NCBI RefSeq assembly: GCF_900111405.1
Contig: NZ_FOHJ01000003.1
Coordinates: forward strand, 248,001 to 312,000
Length of the DNA: 64,000 nt
Reading direction: 5' to 3'
Source: Salinibacillus kushneri
GTDB lineage: Bacteria; Bacillota; Bacilli; Bacillales; Alkalibacillaceae
Shown: positions 16,977 to 26,056 of the stretch, piece by piece
Layout of the letters: every line of letters begins with the position of its first letter
How positions within the stretch are numbered: the first letter of the stretch is position 1
Program-made: the position numbers and the translations under genes
The notes under the pieces: generated by a model
The model's database searches: none
What the model was told of the DNA's origin: nothing
What the model saw: the letters and a program-made list of their open reading frames with translations, nothing else

Positions 16977-18644
16977 ATGGATTATTTTGATCAGCAGGAG
17001 TATTTGTTAATGCAGATACTGAAGGATAAGTTAGATTCCGAGCTTTATGAGTATACTAAACCGGAACTGAAGCAGTTTTACCATAAGTGTTACGACGAAT
17101 TTGATGAAAGAGCTGTTCATACCGATCGTGAAGGTCAGCCCAAGCTTATTAAATATAATCGTTATGGGGAGGATATCTCTGAAATCTGGGTGAATGAGGG
17201 GTATAAGAAAACGGTAGAGGATACGTACCATACCGGAATCGTTGGCTATGTTCATAAACCTATTCCTCAATTAGGGCGTAAAGGAAATTATTTATATTCC
17301 TATGCTCACGGGTATTTGTTATCCCAGGTAGAGCCTGGATTCTACTGTCCTGTAACACTTACAATGGCAGTGGCTTATGTCATTGATGAATATGCAGATA
17401 AAAATTTGAAAGAAAAATTTCTTCCACATGTGCTTTCCACAGGAGATGAGGAATTATATGAAGGAGCGACGTTTTTAACAGAACGTCAAGGGGGATCCGA
17501 TGTAGGTGCTAATGAGGTAGAAGCCGTTAAAGAGGGGGATCATTATCGGTTATTTGGGGAAAAATACTTTGCCTCTAATTCCGGTCAATGTGGAGTCGCG
17601 GCTGTTCTTGCGCGAATGAAGGGGAGTAAATCAGGTACAAAAGGGTTAAGCCTGTTTTTAATACCTTGGAAACAGGATGATGGATCCAATAATCATATAA
17701 AGGTACGACGATTAAAGGATAAATTAGGGGTGCGGGCTGTTCCTTCTGCTGAAATTGAATTAGAAGGTTCAAAAGCCTACCTTGTAGGAGAGGCGGATAA
17801 AGGCTTTTACTATATGATGGAGGCACTTAATTTATCTCGAGTATGTAATGCAACAGCTTCAACAGGTATTATGAAACGTGCGTTAAAAGAGGGTTATGAA
17901 TACGCCGGTCAGCGGGATGCTTTTGGCCAAAAAATAATAAATTACTCCATGGTTCAGGAAACGTTAGCAAATTTACAGGTGAGGTTTGAGGTTCAACTAT
18001 CTGCTTTATTTGAATCCATTGATCTGTTTGATCAGGTAATGCGTGATAGAGAAAATCGGTCAACAGAGGAAATCGCTATGAATCGTCTTTTAATCGCATT
18101 AATGAAAGCACATACAGCAAAAGAGGCTATTGATTTTAGTCATGAAGCTATCGAAATGCACGGTGGAAATGGTTATATAGAGGACTTTATCACACCACGC
18201 TTGCTTCGGGATGCCCAAGTTCTTACCGTTTGGGAGGGTACAGACAATATTTTATCTTTAGAAGTCCTACGATTAATGCATAAATATCGTGTCCACGAAA
18301 TATTTATTAGTGAAATGGAGCAGATTCTATCTAACATACAAGTCGAAGATAAATACAGGGAGAAAATTGCAGAGTATATAAAGGAATTAACAAATATGGT
18401 TCTATATATCCACGACAAAGATGAAACGGTTCAAACCTATCACAGCCGAAGAATTGCACGTTATATGACGGATATTTATTTAGCTGTTCATGCTTTGAAG
18501 CGGGCAAACGATAAACGGGAAAAAAGGGTGGCCGTATTATTTATGGACTGGTTATTTAAAATCCGGGGCTTAGATGATGAAATGATTGCTGTTAAGCATT
18601 TTGAAGAAATCATGAATCCACAAAAGCGGCATGTAAAAGTTTAA
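16977..18644 (+). CDS. AidB-like acyl-CoA dehydrogenase family protein
   Basis: 555 residues, longer than the ~380 of fatty acyl-CoA dehydrogenases. The extra ~150-residue helical C-terminus after LTVWEGTDNILSLEVLRLM is characteristic of the AidB/isovaleryl-type branch. TFLTERQGGSDVGANE is the FAD/substrate block, GQCGVAAVLARMKG and VPSAEIELEGSKAY follow, and WEGT holds the position of the usual catalytic Glu. The E. coli AidB is induced by alkylation damage; Bacillus homologues have no proven substrate. GAGGGGGAT precedes the ATG. It is a single gene. Confidence 0.83.
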   Translation: MDYFDQQEYLLMQILKDKLDSELYEYTKPELKQFYHKCYDEFDERAVHTDREGQPKLIKYNRYGEDISEIWVNEGYKKTVEDTYHTGIVGYVHKPIPQLGRKGNYLYSYAHGYLLSQVEPGFYCPVTLTMAVAYVIDEYADKNLKEKFLPHVLSTGDEELYEGATFLTERQGGSDVGANEVEAVKEGDHYRLFGEKYFASNSGQCGVAAVLARMKGSKSGTKGLSLFLIPWKQDDGSNNHIKVRRLKDKLGVRAVPSAEIELEGSKAYLVGEADKGFYYMMEALNLSRVCNATASTGIMKRALKEGYEYAGQRDAFGQKIINYSMVQETLANLQVRFEVQLSALFESIDLFDQVMRDRENRSTEEIAMNRLLIALMKAHTAKEAIDFSHEAIEMHGGNGYIEDFITPRLLRDAQVLTVWEGTDNILSLEVLRLMHKYRVHEIFISEMEQILSNIQVEDKYREKIAEYIKELTNMVLYIHDKDETVQTYHSRRIARYMTDIYLAVHALKRANDKREKRVAVLFMDWLFKIRGLDDEMIAVKHFEEIMNPQKRHVKV

Positions 18645-18704
18645 CGTTGACAATAGGAAGGAATCTCGTTACGATAAACATACACAATTAAAGAGCGTCT
18701 TATT

Positions 18705-18825
18705 TAAAGGGGAGTAGCTTTTCAATAAAGTCGTCATTTCGAGAATGAATATTCTCCGGCTTTATTGGCAACTGAAGTTGTTAGCGAGACCTTTACGGGT
18801 ACACTATTCGTAAAGGTCTTTTTTT
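18705..18825 (+). promoter_or_regulatory. yybP-ykoY manganese riboswitch with terminator
   Basis: AAAGGGGAGTAGC at 18706-18718, the AAAGTCGTC...CCGGCTTT arm, and TTAGCGAGACCTTTAC at 18781-18795 match the yybP-ykoY (Mn2+) aptamer. AAAGG pairs with CCTTT to form P1. The same CCTTT begins the overlapping terminator GACCTTTACG/CGTAAAGGTC plus seven T (18788-18825), the classic mutually exclusive switch: Mn2+ stabilises P1 and allows read-through. The downstream gene is a TerC-family protein, the known target class. Confidence 0.88.
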
Positions 18826-18827
18826 AG

Positions 18828-18858
18828 GCCTTTACCACTATGGTAAAGGCTTTTTTTT
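18828..18858 (+). terminator. Second terminator after the riboswitch
   Basis: GCCTTTACCA/TGGTAAAGGC, a 10-bp stem with a 3-nt loop and eight T, starts 3 nt after the riboswitch terminator. It resembles a duplicated expression platform and would stop transcripts that passed the first one unless it is also antiterminated. Confidence 0.75.
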
Positions 18859-18864
18859 ACGAAT

Positions 18865-19040
18865 GGCTCTGTTAAAGCTTATTGTTGATTTTCTACCAAG
18901 ATGGTTGGAGCGGAAGTATGCGAGACTCCTGCAGGAAGAGCGGTATAAGGGAGCCCCACAGGCGTATGCTGAGGAGACTTTCTGAACGCCCGCGGTAAGC
19001 AAGTGTGCTGGAGTGGAAATCAACACCTATGTTTACGAAT
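18865..19040 (+). repeat. MITE-like repeat, family A, copy 1
   Basis: About 176 bp. It begins GGCTCTGTTAAA and ends in a degraded inverted copy near GTTTACGAAT. The interior has TTGATTTTCTACCAAG, TTGGAGCGGAAGT, GAGACTCCTGCAGGAAGAG and GGAAATCAACACCTAT, shared with the copies at 38551 and 54722. It sits between the riboswitch terminators and the terC start, so it would be part of the terC leader RNA. Confidence 0.75.
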
Positions 19041-19068
19041 AAATAGACGCCAAAAAAGGAGAGAGATT

Positions 19069-19884
19069 ATGGAGCAGGCATTACTACTGGAATATGGCTG
19101 GGTATTACTTGTATTAATTGCTTTAGAAGGAATTTTAGCGGCAGATAATGCTTTAGTACTGGCGATAATGGTCAAGCATTTGCCGGATAAAGAAAGAAAA
19201 AAGGCGCTGTTTTACGGATTGCTAGGTGCGTTTATTTTAAGGGCAGGTTCGTTATTTTTAATTTCCTTTATAGCTGATATATGGCAGGTTCAAGCCCTGG
19301 GTGCAGCCTACTTACTATTTCTTGCCTTGAATCATTTATTTAAAAAGTATGTTAAAAAACAGGATGAAGAGGAGGGGGAAGAAGGTGAGAATGAAGCAGC
19401 TGAAGAAGGCTCCGGCTTTTGGATGACGGTTTTCAAAGTGGAGTTAGCTGATATTGCCTTTGCTGTAGACTCCATTCTTGCTGCTGTGGCACTGGCTGTT
19501 GCCTTACCTCCAACCAATTTAGGAGAGATTGGCGGCATGGATACCGGACAATTCCTGGTTGTTTTAGCAGGTGGTCTGATAGGGGTTGTCATTATGCGAT
19601 TTGCTGCTAACTTCTTTGTCAAATTATTACACAAGCGCCCTGGTCTAGAGACAGCAGCATTTGTAGTTGTTGGCTGGGTGGGGGTAAAACTGGCAATTAT
19701 TACGTTAGGTCATGAAAATGTAGGAATGATCGATGAGCATTTTCCTCACTCAACAGGTTGGAAGCTGACTTTCTATATCGTATTAGTCGCTATTCTTGTA
19801 GCGGGATGGTTCCTTGGGGGCAAAAATGAAGATCAGGATGATGATGATAATGTTGAAGAACTTACTGAGGAATTAGAAGAATAG
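19069..19884 (+). CDS. TerC-family membrane protein, probable Mn2+ exporter (YkoY/YceF-like)
   Basis: 271 residues from the ATG at 19069 (AAAGGAGAGAG upstream). About seven membrane helices; EGILAADNALVLAIMVKHL and AVDSILAAVAL hold the conserved acidic residues of TerC proteins. A Glu-rich cytoplasmic loop (~100-125) and a strongly acidic tail (EDQDDDDNVEELTEELEE) flank the second half. B. subtilis MeeY/YkoY and MeeF/YceF export manganese and help metallate secreted enzymes. The yybP-ykoY riboswitch upstream supports that role. Confidence 0.9.
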   Translation: MEQALLLEYGWVLLVLIALEGILAADNALVLAIMVKHLPDKERKKALFYGLLGAFILRAGSLFLISFIADIWQVQALGAAYLLFLALNHLFKKYVKKQDEEEGEEGENEAAEEGSGFWMTVFKVELADIAFAVDSILAAVALAVALPPTNLGEIGGMDTGQFLVVLAGGLIGVVIMRFAANFFVKLLHKRPGLETAAFVVVGWVGVKLAIITLGHENVGMIDEHFPHSTGWKLTFYIVLVAILVAGWFLGGKNEDQDDDDNVEELTEELEE

Positions 19885-19950
19885 GCATTCACCCATTTTT
19901 ATCCGCTTGCATAATTTATTCTATAGCCAAAATCATAAAGAGGTGATTTT

Positions 19951-21054
19951 TTGGGTAAGCATGTATATAACTATTATGCAGGTGGTAATACGGCCAAAGG
20001 GTTTTATGATTTATTTGAAGAAACATTAAAGCGATTAGACCGTATCTTTATTCTCAAAGGGGGTCCAGGTACTGGTAAATCCACTTTAATGAAGAAAATA
20101 GGCGAATCCTGGAAATCTGACGATAATATTGAATATATCCATTGTTCCGCGGATTATGGGTCGATTGATGGCGTTATAATTCCTGATTTAAAAATTGGTA
20201 TTGTCGATGGTACAGCTCCTCATGTCATTGAACCCAAATATCCAGGTGTCATTGAGGAATATGTTAACCTAGGTGAGGCATGGGATTCAGAACAATTACG
20301 AATGTATAAAGAACCTATCTTTCAAGTGAAGAATCAGATTAAGGCTTGCTATGACAAGGCTTATAAATTATTTGCTGAAGCTCTAGATATACATGATGAA
20401 TGGGAAAAAATTTATATTGAACATTTAAGTCCAGAGAAGGCCAGACAACTAACCAATCGATTGAAGCAAACCATTTTTGGCGATAAAACCCTTCATAAGA
20501 AAGGTGCCAGTCTCCACCGCTTTCTTGGTTCAGCTACTCCGGAGGGGCCCAAGGATTTTATTCAAAATTTAACGGATGACATTCCAAAACGATTGTTCAT
20601 AAAAGGACGTCCAGGGACCGGTAAATCAACTATGTTAAAAAAGCTGGCTATAGAGGGCGAAAATAGAGGCTTGGAAGTTGAAGTCTATCACTGTGGATTT
20701 GATCCAGAAAGCTTAGATATGTTGATTTTCCGTGAACTGGGGGTTGCTATTTTTGACAGCACAAGTCCTCATGAGCATTTTCCTTCAAGAGAAGGAGATG
20801 AAATCGTAGATATGTATGAGGAAGTCATACAATCGGGTACAGATGAGAAATATGAAGAAGAAATCAAGACGCTGTCAAATCGGTATAAAGAGAAAATGAA
20901 GCAGGCAACAGCAAAATTAAAGGAAAGCAATCATTTAAGAAATCAATTAGAATCTTTTTATATTGATGCTGTTGATTTTTCAATAGTTGAACAAAAGCAA
21001 GCCGAACTGGAACAGGAGATAGTAGCCTGGAAAGAACGTCTAATGGCAATATAG
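19951..21054 (+). CDS. Tandem P-loop ATPase-like protein (PRK06851 family)
   Basis: 367 residues from a TTG at 19951 with GAGGTGAT upstream. Two P-loops are visible: GGPGTGKSTLMKK near residue 38 and GRPGTGKSTMLKK near residue 218, each followed by a similar short domain (VEYIHC.. and VEVYHCGFDPESLD). This is an internal duplication of a small NTPase fold. The family occurs widely in Bacilli and Clostridia; no function is established. The N-terminus NYYAGGNTAKGFYDLFEE is a family hallmark. The last ~70 residues form a coiled coil. A perfect hairpin follows. Confidence 0.82.
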   Translation: MGKHVYNYYAGGNTAKGFYDLFEETLKRLDRIFILKGGPGTGKSTLMKKIGESWKSDDNIEYIHCSADYGSIDGVIIPDLKIGIVDGTAPHVIEPKYPGVIEEYVNLGEAWDSEQLRMYKEPIFQVKNQIKACYDKAYKLFAEALDIHDEWEKIYIEHLSPEKARQLTNRLKQTIFGDKTLHKKGASLHRFLGSATPEGPKDFIQNLTDDIPKRLFIKGRPGTGKSTMLKKLAIEGENRGLEVEVYHCGFDPESLDMLIFRELGVAIFDSTSPHEHFPSREGDEIVDMYEEVIQSGTDEKYEEEIKTLSNRYKEKMKQATAKLKESNHLRNQLESFYIDAVDFSIVEQKQAELEQEIVAWKERLMAI

Positions 21055-21065
21055 AGTTTTTCATG

Positions 21066-21111
21066 AAGAAATATCCATCAATGGGGGTGTTCCCCTTGAT
21101 GGATATTTCTT
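21066..21111. terminator. Long perfect hairpin terminator
   Basis: AAGAAATATCCATCAA pairs perfectly with TTGATGGATATTTCTT (16 bp), with a further GGGG/CCCC inside the loop. It follows the P-loop gene by 11 nt. Confidence 0.7.
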
Positions 21112-21170
21112 TACATAATGAAACATTAATAAATATACTAAGATTATAGGAAAAGAAAAGAAGGGTTAGC

Positions 21171-21545
21171 ATGTCGATTCAAACAAAGCGTATTTATGAA
21201 GAGGCATTAGAAAGTGATGGGACAAGGATATTAGTTGATCGGGTATGGCCTAGAGGTATTTCAAAACAGAGGGCACAGTTAGATGAGTGGTTGAAAGATA
21301 TAACACCAAGTACTGAACTGCGTAAGTGGTTTCAACATGATCCCGATAAATTTAAGGAATTCTCAGAAGCATATCGACAAGAGTTAGCAACCCATTCTGA
21401 AAAAATACAGGCAGTCGATTATGTACGAGACCTGGCAATGAATAAAACGATTACGTTACTTTACGCAGCAAAAGACCCCGTTTATAATCATGTAAATGTT
21501 TTAAAGGAGTACTTGGAACAGAATGGAGAAAACCCTTTCCCATAA
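21171..21545 (+). CDS. DUF488 family protein (YeaO-like)
   Basis: 124 residues. TRILVDRVWPRGISKQ at the N-terminus, LRKWFQHDP in the middle and TLLYAAKD near the C-terminus are the conserved blocks of the YeaO branch of DUF488. The function is not established. GGGTTAGC precedes the ATG weakly, but the start block is conserved. An OsmC-family gene follows after 56 nt. Confidence 0.85.
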   Translation: MSIQTKRIYEEALESDGTRILVDRVWPRGISKQRAQLDEWLKDITPSTELRKWFQHDPDKFKEFSEAYRQELATHSEKIQAVDYVRDLAMNKTITLLYAAKDPVYNHVNVLKEYLEQNGENPFP

Positions 21546-21601
21546 CGATTTTTTATTCTTGAAATGCTTGTTGAAAGATTTTAGAAAAGGAGTGTACTAC
21601 A

Positions 21602-22051
21602 ATGGCAGAACATACTTTTAAATTAAAGGCAGATTGGCCTGGGGGTAGAAATAATGTAGGGGAAATTGATGCAGGTAATTTAAAGACAAAAATCTCGATT
21701 CCGCCTGAAATGGACGGTCCTGGAGTGGGAACAAACCCGGATGAAATGCTGTTGGGTGCTGCAGCCACCTGCTACATCATTACTTTAGGAGCGATGATTG
21801 AACGCGCAAACCTGCCCTTAGATAAAATGGAATTAGATTCAGAGGGAATGGTCGATGTATCAAATGGCATATTTACATATAAAAAGATTATCCATAAACC
21901 CAATATAAGCCTGCAATCCCATGCCACAGATAAAGATTTAAAATTGCTTAAAAAGCTGGCTGAAAAGGCTGAAACGAACTGTATGATATCAAAAGCAATT
22001 AAAGGGAATGTGGAACTTGAACTGGATCCTACGTTAACTATTCGGGACTAA
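21602..22051 (+). CDS. OsmC-family peroxiredoxin (SACOL1771-like)
   Basis: 149 residues behind AAAAGGAGTG. The two cysteines expected for the family are visible in AAATCYIITLGAMIE and in AEKAETNCMISKAIKGN. These reduce organic hydroperoxides with dithiol help. FKLKADWPGGRNNVGEID resembles the OsmC subgroup common in Firmicutes rather than Ohr. Role inferred from family. Confidence 0.88.
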   Translation: MAEHTFKLKADWPGGRNNVGEIDAGNLKTKISIPPEMDGPGVGTNPDEMLLGAAATCYIITLGAMIERANLPLDKMELDSEGMVDVSNGIFTYKKIIHKPNISLQSHATDKDLKLLKKLAEKAETNCMISKAIKGNVELELDPTLTIRD

Positions 22052-22240
22052 GCAGTAACTTATCCTGTTTTAAAAAGATAAGCAGGTGTTTATGCCTGGA
22101 TGGAAGGGTTATTGTGGCCAGGATTTATAATGTTTTAATGACAGAAAATTTAGCAGTACCTATAGAATGATGTGGATAACCCAATCGAATGGCAGCTGGG
22201 GATGAAAAACAAGAATAAAGGTGAAGGAGAGAAAAAATTA

Positions 22241-23482
22241 ATGAAACCAACAGAAGAGCTATTGAGAAAATATGCAAAGCTTGCAATCCATACAGGAGTA
22301 AATATTCAAAAAGAGCAAGCTCTGATAATTAATGCTCCAATCGAAGGGGCTGATTTTGTTCATTATGTTGTGGAAGAAGCCTATTCGGCTGGTGCAGAAA
22401 ATGTACAAGTTCAATGGAATGATGAAGTATTAACGAAATTAAGCTATGAAAACGAACCCATGCGAGTGCTTGAAGATTTTCCAGATTGGCGTGTACAAAA
22501 AATGACCAGTCATGTGAAAAATGGGGGAGCCATTTTACAGATTTATGCTCCAAATCCTGAGCTTCTTAAAGGAATTGATCCTAAGAAACCGGCTGCAGCA
22601 AACAAAGCAGCTGGACAAGCTTTAAGCGTATACCGTGATTACATGATGAACGATCGTATTCAATGGTCTATCGTTGCAATCCCGACAAATGGCTGGGTAA
22701 AAAAGGTTTATCCGGATGAAAGTGTTGAAAAGGGTACGGAAAAGCTTTGGGAGCAAATTTTTCGGATTACACGTGTTAATCATGAGGATCCGATTGAAGC
22801 ATGGAATCAACATAATGAAACTTTACGTCGAGCTAGAGAAGTTTTAAATGAAAAGCAATATAAAAAGCTGATTTATAAAGCACCTGGAACCGATTTAACC
22901 ATTGAACTCCCAAAAAACCATATCTGGCATGGTGGATCAGCGGTTGCCGAAACAGGTGCAGTATTTAATCCTAATATTCCAACAGAGGAAGTTTTCACAA
23001 TGCCTTACAGAGAAGGGGTAAACGGAACCGTTACAAGTACGAAGCCGTTAAACTATAATGGTCATTTAATTGAAAACTTCAGCCTCACTTTTAAGGATGG
23101 AAAAGTCGTGGATTATAAGGCGGAAGCTGGTCAGGATGTATTAGAGCAATTATTAGATACTGATGAAGGATCGAAATATTTAGGTGAAGTTGCTTTGGTA
23201 CCTCATTCATCACCTATTTCCCAATCAGGCCATGTTTTCTTTAACACGTTGTTTGATGAAAATGCATCCTGTCATATTGCTTTAGGAGAAGCCTACCCAA
23301 CCAATCTCGAAGGTGGAGCTGCTATGTCCCAGGAAGAGCTGAAACAGCATGGAGTCAACACCAGTATTACCCACGAGGATTTTATGATTGGCTCAGCTGA
23401 ATTAGACATTGACGCTGAAACGCAGGATGGAAATATAGAACCAATTTTCCGCAGTGGAGAATGGGCAATTGATTTAGGATAA
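22241..23482 (+). CDS. M29-family aminopeptidase (AmpS/thermophilic aminopeptidase)
   Basis: 413 residues from the ATG at 22241, after GGTGAAGGAGAG; the open frame extends 69 nt further but without a site. NGTVTSTKPLNYNG, FKDGKVVDYKAE, LGEVALVPHSSPIS, FNTLFDENASCHIALGEAY and the final VNTSITHEDFMIG are the metal-binding and signature blocks of M29 peptidases. It releases N-terminal residues from peptides in the cytoplasm as a metal-dependent dimer. It is a single gene. Confidence 0.93.
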   Translation: MKPTEELLRKYAKLAIHTGVNIQKEQALIINAPIEGADFVHYVVEEAYSAGAENVQVQWNDEVLTKLSYENEPMRVLEDFPDWRVQKMTSHVKNGGAILQIYAPNPELLKGIDPKKPAAANKAAGQALSVYRDYMMNDRIQWSIVAIPTNGWVKKVYPDESVEKGTEKLWEQIFRITRVNHEDPIEAWNQHNETLRRAREVLNEKQYKKLIYKAPGTDLTIELPKNHIWHGGSAVAETGAVFNPNIPTEEVFTMPYREGVNGTVTSTKPLNYNGHLIENFSLTFKDGKVVDYKAEAGQDVLEQLLDTDEGSKYLGEVALVPHSSPISQSGHVFFNTLFDENASCHIALGEAYPTNLEGGAAMSQEELKQHGVNTSITHEDFMIGSAELDIDAETQDGNIEPIFRSGEWAIDLG

Positions 23483-23504
23483 TAGAAGAGGCTAAAGACA
23501 AAAT

Positions 23505-23665
23505 AGAAATTATGGATGATGAAATAACGCTCCGGAAATATCCTTCCCTTTCCGAGGGCAGCCAGTGAGCCTCCTCGTGCTGTTGCACGGGGGAGGCTTA
23601 CCTATATCTTCCTCCCGCAGGCAAATCTCTTGTGTTTGGATCGGCAAACGGCGTCACGATTCGGA
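23505..23665 (-). repeat. Degraded palindromic repeat, family B, copy 2
   Basis: This segment between the aminopeptidase and YjiH genes contains CCTCCCGCAGGCAAAT, GTGAGCCTCCTCGTGC and GCACGGGGGAGGCTTACC, arranged like the other family B copies but without clear terminal repeats. The central CGTGC/GCACG and GCCTCC/GGAGGC pairs make a strong hairpin that could also end both convergent transcripts. Confidence 0.5.
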
Positions 23666-25021
23666 TTAAAAAATGAAATGACCAATCAGGATGATAATCG
23701 GTAGTGAAATCACTGTACGGAGAAGGAAAATCACAATTAAATGTGTAAAACGAACAGGGATTTTTGATCCTAATATCAGACCACCAACCTCTGACATGTA
23801 AATAAGCTGGGAAACCGATAAACACGCTATGACAAATCGAGTTAATTCACTATTAACCGATTCAATTAAAATGGCTGGCAAAAACATGTCAGCAAACCCA
23901 ATTAAAAGTGTTTCTGATGCTGCCTTTGCTTCAGGTAGCTGCATGAGTTCCAGCAATGGAATGAATGGATAACCAAGCCAGGTGAAGAAAGGAGTATAAT
24001 TTGCTAAGACCAGGGCAAACGTACCAAACGTCATCACAATAGGAGCCACGCCCATCCACATATCAAGCACATTTTGGCTGCCCTCTTTTAAGTAATGGGT
24101 TATTCCTTTACTTTTTGATGCCTTCGCCAATGCCTGCTCATAGCCGTAGCGCCATCTGGATTGGCCTTTTTCTATCTCATCATTTTCACGTTTTTGCCTA
24201 TCTCCATTATGGTATTGATTTGGAAAACGGGATAAAGGCGGGATACGTGGCATAATAATTCCAGCCACCAGTCCGGCAGCTAAAACTGTTAAGTAAAAGG
24301 GAATAAACAAATGTTCTAAATTAACCTGCTCAATCACAACGATACAGAAGGTAATGGATACAACAGAAAAAGTCGTCCCAATTACGGCTGCTTCTCTTTT
24401 TGTATAATACCCCTGCTCATATTGTTTGCTTGTAAGTAATACACCGATTGTTCCATCACCTAGCCAGGATGCGAGGTTGTCAATAGAAGAACGCCCCGGC
24501 AATGTAAATAACGGGCGCATCACTTTCTGTAAAAGTGTCCCAAACAGTTCAAGTAAACCAAAGTTTAATAGCAATGGGAGAAGCAGGCCCGCAAATAAAA
24601 ATACAGAAAATAAAATATGGAGTAAGTCCCCTAATAACATGCCACCTGTATCTTCTGAATAAATGGCTTCTGGACCTACTTGAAAGTAGGTTAAAATGGC
24701 GAGAATAGCCCCTAAAATACGTACAATCGTCCAAAATGTTGTTACATGAAATAATCCAATGAAAAAGGGGGAAAAGGATAAAGCGTTCGGATTTTTTCTT
24801 AATATCCACTTATACAACAGGGTGAAAATGGCTGTTAAGGTTATAATAATAGTCATAATTGCCGTTAAATAATCGCCAATTAACGCTTGTAACCAGTTGG
24901 CAAATATCGCAATAGGGATGGTGATCTGGCCTTTATAGGAAAAAGGAATCATAAACAGGAAGATTCCCAGTAAAGAAGGGACGATAAATTTAAGGTGATC
25001 AATTAAAAAATAACGTTTCAT
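23666..25021 (-). CDS. YjiH-family membrane protein (nucleoside-recognition/gate domain)
   Basis: 451 residues with about ten membrane helices. LDMWMGVAPIVMTFGTFALV and the SWLGDGTIGVLLTSKQYEQG block are typical of gate-domain proteins of the YjiH type. A hydrophilic Arg/Lys/Glu loop (~270-315) splits the two halves. These proteins are related to nucleoside and spore-maturation SpmA/B permeases; no substrate is known. The gene is preceded (minus strand) by AGAAAGGTCTGT. It is likely transcribed alone. Confidence 0.8.
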   Translation of the reverse strand: MKRYFLIDHLKFIVPSLLGIFLFMIPFSYKGQITIPIAIFANWLQALIGDYLTAIMTIIITLTAIFTLLYKWILRKNPNALSFSPFFIGLFHVTTFWTIVRILGAILAILTYFQVGPEAIYSEDTGGMLLGDLLHILFSVFLFAGLLLPLLLNFGLLELFGTLLQKVMRPLFTLPGRSSIDNLASWLGDGTIGVLLTSKQYEQGYYTKREAAVIGTTFSVVSITFCIVVIEQVNLEHLFIPFYLTVLAAGLVAGIIMPRIPPLSRFPNQYHNGDRQKRENDEIEKGQSRWRYGYEQALAKASKSKGITHYLKEGSQNVLDMWMGVAPIVMTFGTFALVLANYTPFFTWLGYPFIPLLELMQLPEAKAASETLLIGFADMFLPAILIESVNSELTRFVIACLSVSQLIYMSEVGGLILGSKIPVRFTHLIVIFLLRTVISLPIIILIGHFIF

Positions 25022-25082
25022 TGCACAAACAGACCTTTCTACATAAAAATCCCAATGGAAAAATATAGATAATCATTATAGT

Positions 25083-25952
25083 TTATCCGATGTACCGGTT
25101 TAAAATTCTATCCACACTTCCTCCGTAACCTTCTCCAAATAAATTCAAGTGTACGAGTAAATAGTAAAGCTGATATAGTGGTTTTACATCCTCATAGTAC
25201 TCAGGTAGAGGAAATCGTTCATTATAAGCCCGATAAAATTCAGGTGAAAAGCCGCCAAACACTTCAGTAAAAGCTATTTCAAACAAATGGTCTCCATATA
25301 AAACAGATGGATCAATTAAATATGGTCTGCCTTGAGGTCCTGTAATCCAGTTTCCGCCCCACAAATCACCGTGTAACAGAGAGGGGGCAGGGCTTGCAGG
25401 AACCCATCTGTCTAACTGTTCAAGTAAGGCCTCCATTTTCTTCCTTCTGGAGCCGGGCATTCTTCCCTTTTGTAAGCCTTGTTCATATTGAGGCCATAAA
25501 CGATGATTCCGATAGTAGGTTAGCCAATCGTTATATTCTTCATTAGGCTGGGTCAAGGCACCAATAAAGGTATCCTGATTAAGACCATATTTTTCTCCTT
25601 CTGAGCGATGCATTTTGGCTAAAGAATGTCCGAGTTGTTCATTGGTTTTAGAGAGGGCATTCCCTTCAATCCAATCTAAAATTAAATACCCCGTTTCATT
25701 TGAGTCAGGGTGATTGTAACCATATACATGAGGTACATCAATCGTATTAGACTCTTCAATGAGTTGTAAGCCGGTTGCTTCAACTTGAAAAAAGTGTGAT
25801 GGGATATTTGTATTTGTTTTAATAAAAAATGCACGTTCATCCGTTTCAACATAGTAAGCATCATTTATTGAGCCACCCGAAACCGGGTGTATGGTTCGAA
25901 TCGAAGTAGGTTGATGATGTTGTTTGAGAATTTTTTTGAAGAAGTCTTTCAT
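25083..25952 (-). CDS. Fructosamine kinase family protein
   Basis: 289 residues behind GAGGAGGAA. The family landmarks are TIHPVSGGSINDAYYVET, FFIKTN (ATP-site Lys), LLHGDLWGGNW (catalytic HGDLWxGN) and PYLIDPSVLYGDHLFEIAF (metal-binding Asp). It resembles bacterial YniA/FN3K enzymes that phosphorylate ketosamines formed by glycation, so that the sugar is shed from proteins or metabolites. The phosphotransferase fold is clear; the substrate is inferred. Confidence 0.87.
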   Translation of the reverse strand: MKDFFKKILKQHHQPTSIRTIHPVSGGSINDAYYVETDERAFFIKTNTNIPSHFFQVEATGLQLIEESNTIDVPHVYGYNHPDSNETGYLILDWIEGNALSKTNEQLGHSLAKMHRSEGEKYGLNQDTFIGALTQPNEEYNDWLTYYRNHRLWPQYEQGLQKGRMPGSRRKKMEALLEQLDRWVPASPAPSLLHGDLWGGNWITGPQGRPYLIDPSVLYGDHLFEIAFTEVFGGFSPEFYRAYNERFPLPEYYEDVKPLYQLYYLLVHLNLFGEGYGGSVDRILNRYIG

Positions 25953-26019
25953 AAAAATTCCTCCTCATCGTTAAACCATATAAGGTCTTTTTTTATTCTA
26001 GCAATGTTATGGCAAAAGA

Positions 26020-26048
26020 AAAAGGGTACCTTTAAAAGATACCCTTTT
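26020..26048 (-). terminator. Terminator of the secreted protease gene
   Basis: On the minus strand AAAAGGGTA pairs with TACCCTTTT around a 10-nt loop with further CTTT/AAAG pairing, followed by TCTTTT. It lies just after the protease stop. Confidence 0.7.
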
Positions 26049-26056
26049 CGAAATAT

